Shown here: piece by piece, positions 5,322 through 5,402 of the stretch
Layout of the letters: every line of letters begins with the position of its first letter
Numbering within the stretch: the first letter of the stretch is position 1
From: Candidatus Margulisiibacteriota bacterium
GTDB taxonomy: Bacteria > Margulisbacteria > WOR-1 > XYC2-FULL-46-14 > JAHJBW01
Assembly (NCBI GenBank): GCA_018813405.1
Contig: JAHJBW010000160.1
Location: 1-5,402 of the forward strand
Direction of reading: 5' to 3'
DNA: 5,402 nucleotides
Position numbers and translations under genes: made by a program
The notes under the pieces: generated by a model
Databases searched by the model: none
Told to the model about the DNA's origin: nothing
The model's input: the letters and a program-made list of their open reading frames with translations, nothing else

Positions 5322-5402
5322 TCAGTTTTCGGCGTAAGGGTTCCAACCGTTATCGTATCTGTGGAAGGGGAAAGAGTTCCATGCCATTATATAGGAGGCT
5401 GG
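5322..5402 (-). CDS. C-terminal end of a - strand gene running off the window
   Basis: On the - strand a frame is open from the right edge through 26 codons to TGA at 5324-5322. The tail MAWNSFPFHRYDNGWNPYAE is rich in aromatic residues. Most of its Phe, Tyr, His and Asn codons end in C, which looks coding rather than random. Too little is visible to name a family. The alternative is that this stretch is the leader of a + strand gene: AGGAGG at 5393-5398 would suit a start just beyond the edge, and an ATG at 5381 is also open on +. I favour the - strand reading because the tail looks protein-like and the lipoprotein promoter follows its stop directly, as in the rest of this compact region. 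Confidence 0.45.
   Translation of the reverse strand, partial: PASYIMAWNSFPFHRYDNGWNPYAEN

Noticed and set aside
5363..5402. A + strand gene starting at ATG 5381 or just beyond the edge after AGGAGG at 5393-5398
   Set aside because: Possible, but the - strand frame ending at 5322 gives a more protein-like sequence. The window ends too soon to decide.
1..5402. tRNA, rRNA, CRISPR, insertion sequences, long repeats
   Set aside because: No cloverleaf, ribosomal RNA sequence, repeat-spacer array, transposase motif or long direct or inverted repeat was seen; nearly all of the window is coding.

Overview
The window looks like a gene-dense chromosomal segment from a diderm (two-membrane) bacterium, probably of an uncultivated or poorly sampled lineage. 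The evidence for two membranes is an AsmA-like envelope protein with an N-terminal anchor and a lipoprotein with a clear lipobox (LVAGC) whose +2 residue is not Asp. Base composition is intermediate. I see no rRNA, tRNA, CRISPR, insertion sequence or phage gene. I cannot place the organism to phylum from this sequence alone.

Layout from left to right: (1) the 3' end of an unrecognised + strand gene (to 298), followed closely by a Shine-Dalgarno-led gene for a small exported PsbP-like protein (318-881). (2) A two-gene + strand unit: a STAS-like/DUF7793-type protein (908-1291) and, 3 nt later, a 63-residue stand-alone HAMP-like linker domain (1295-1486), the kind normally found at the front of sensor kinases. 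(3) A convergent - strand gene (1483-2337) for a soluble protein with an HELYH zinc-metallopeptidase motif. (4) A short divergent intergenic region (2338-2440) with a near-symmetric -10 element and a possible 19-codon leaderless mini-gene. (5) A large AsmA-like gene on + (2441-4669). (6) An abutting convergent lipoprotein gene on - (4670-5287). (7) Beyond that, what looks like the C-terminal end of another - strand gene running off the window (5322-5402).

The most striking feature is how transcription starts. In three places a perfect TATAAT lies 6 or 7 nt upstream of an ATG with no Shine-Dalgarno between them: 895-900 to ATG 908 (+), 2373-2378 to ATG 2385 (+), and 5299-5294 to ATG 5287 (-). 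The last also has a perfect TTGACA at 16 nt spacing. With the usual start-site position downstream of a -10 box, all three mRNAs would begin at or next to the A of the ATG, so they would be leaderless. In contrast, the downstream operon gene at 318 has a perfect AGGAGG. This suggests a mixed system: leaderless first genes and Shine-Dalgarno-led internal genes.

The second theme is compactness. One convergent gene pair shares a single CTAG as both stop codons (1483-1486). The other pair abuts with no gap at TAATTA (4667-4672). The promoter at 5321 starts at the base immediately after the upstream gene's stop. Functionally, most of the recognisable proteins are envelope or export proteins (PsbP-like, AsmA-like, lipoprotein). 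The DUF7793/HAMP-like pair looks like a stripped-down signalling module.
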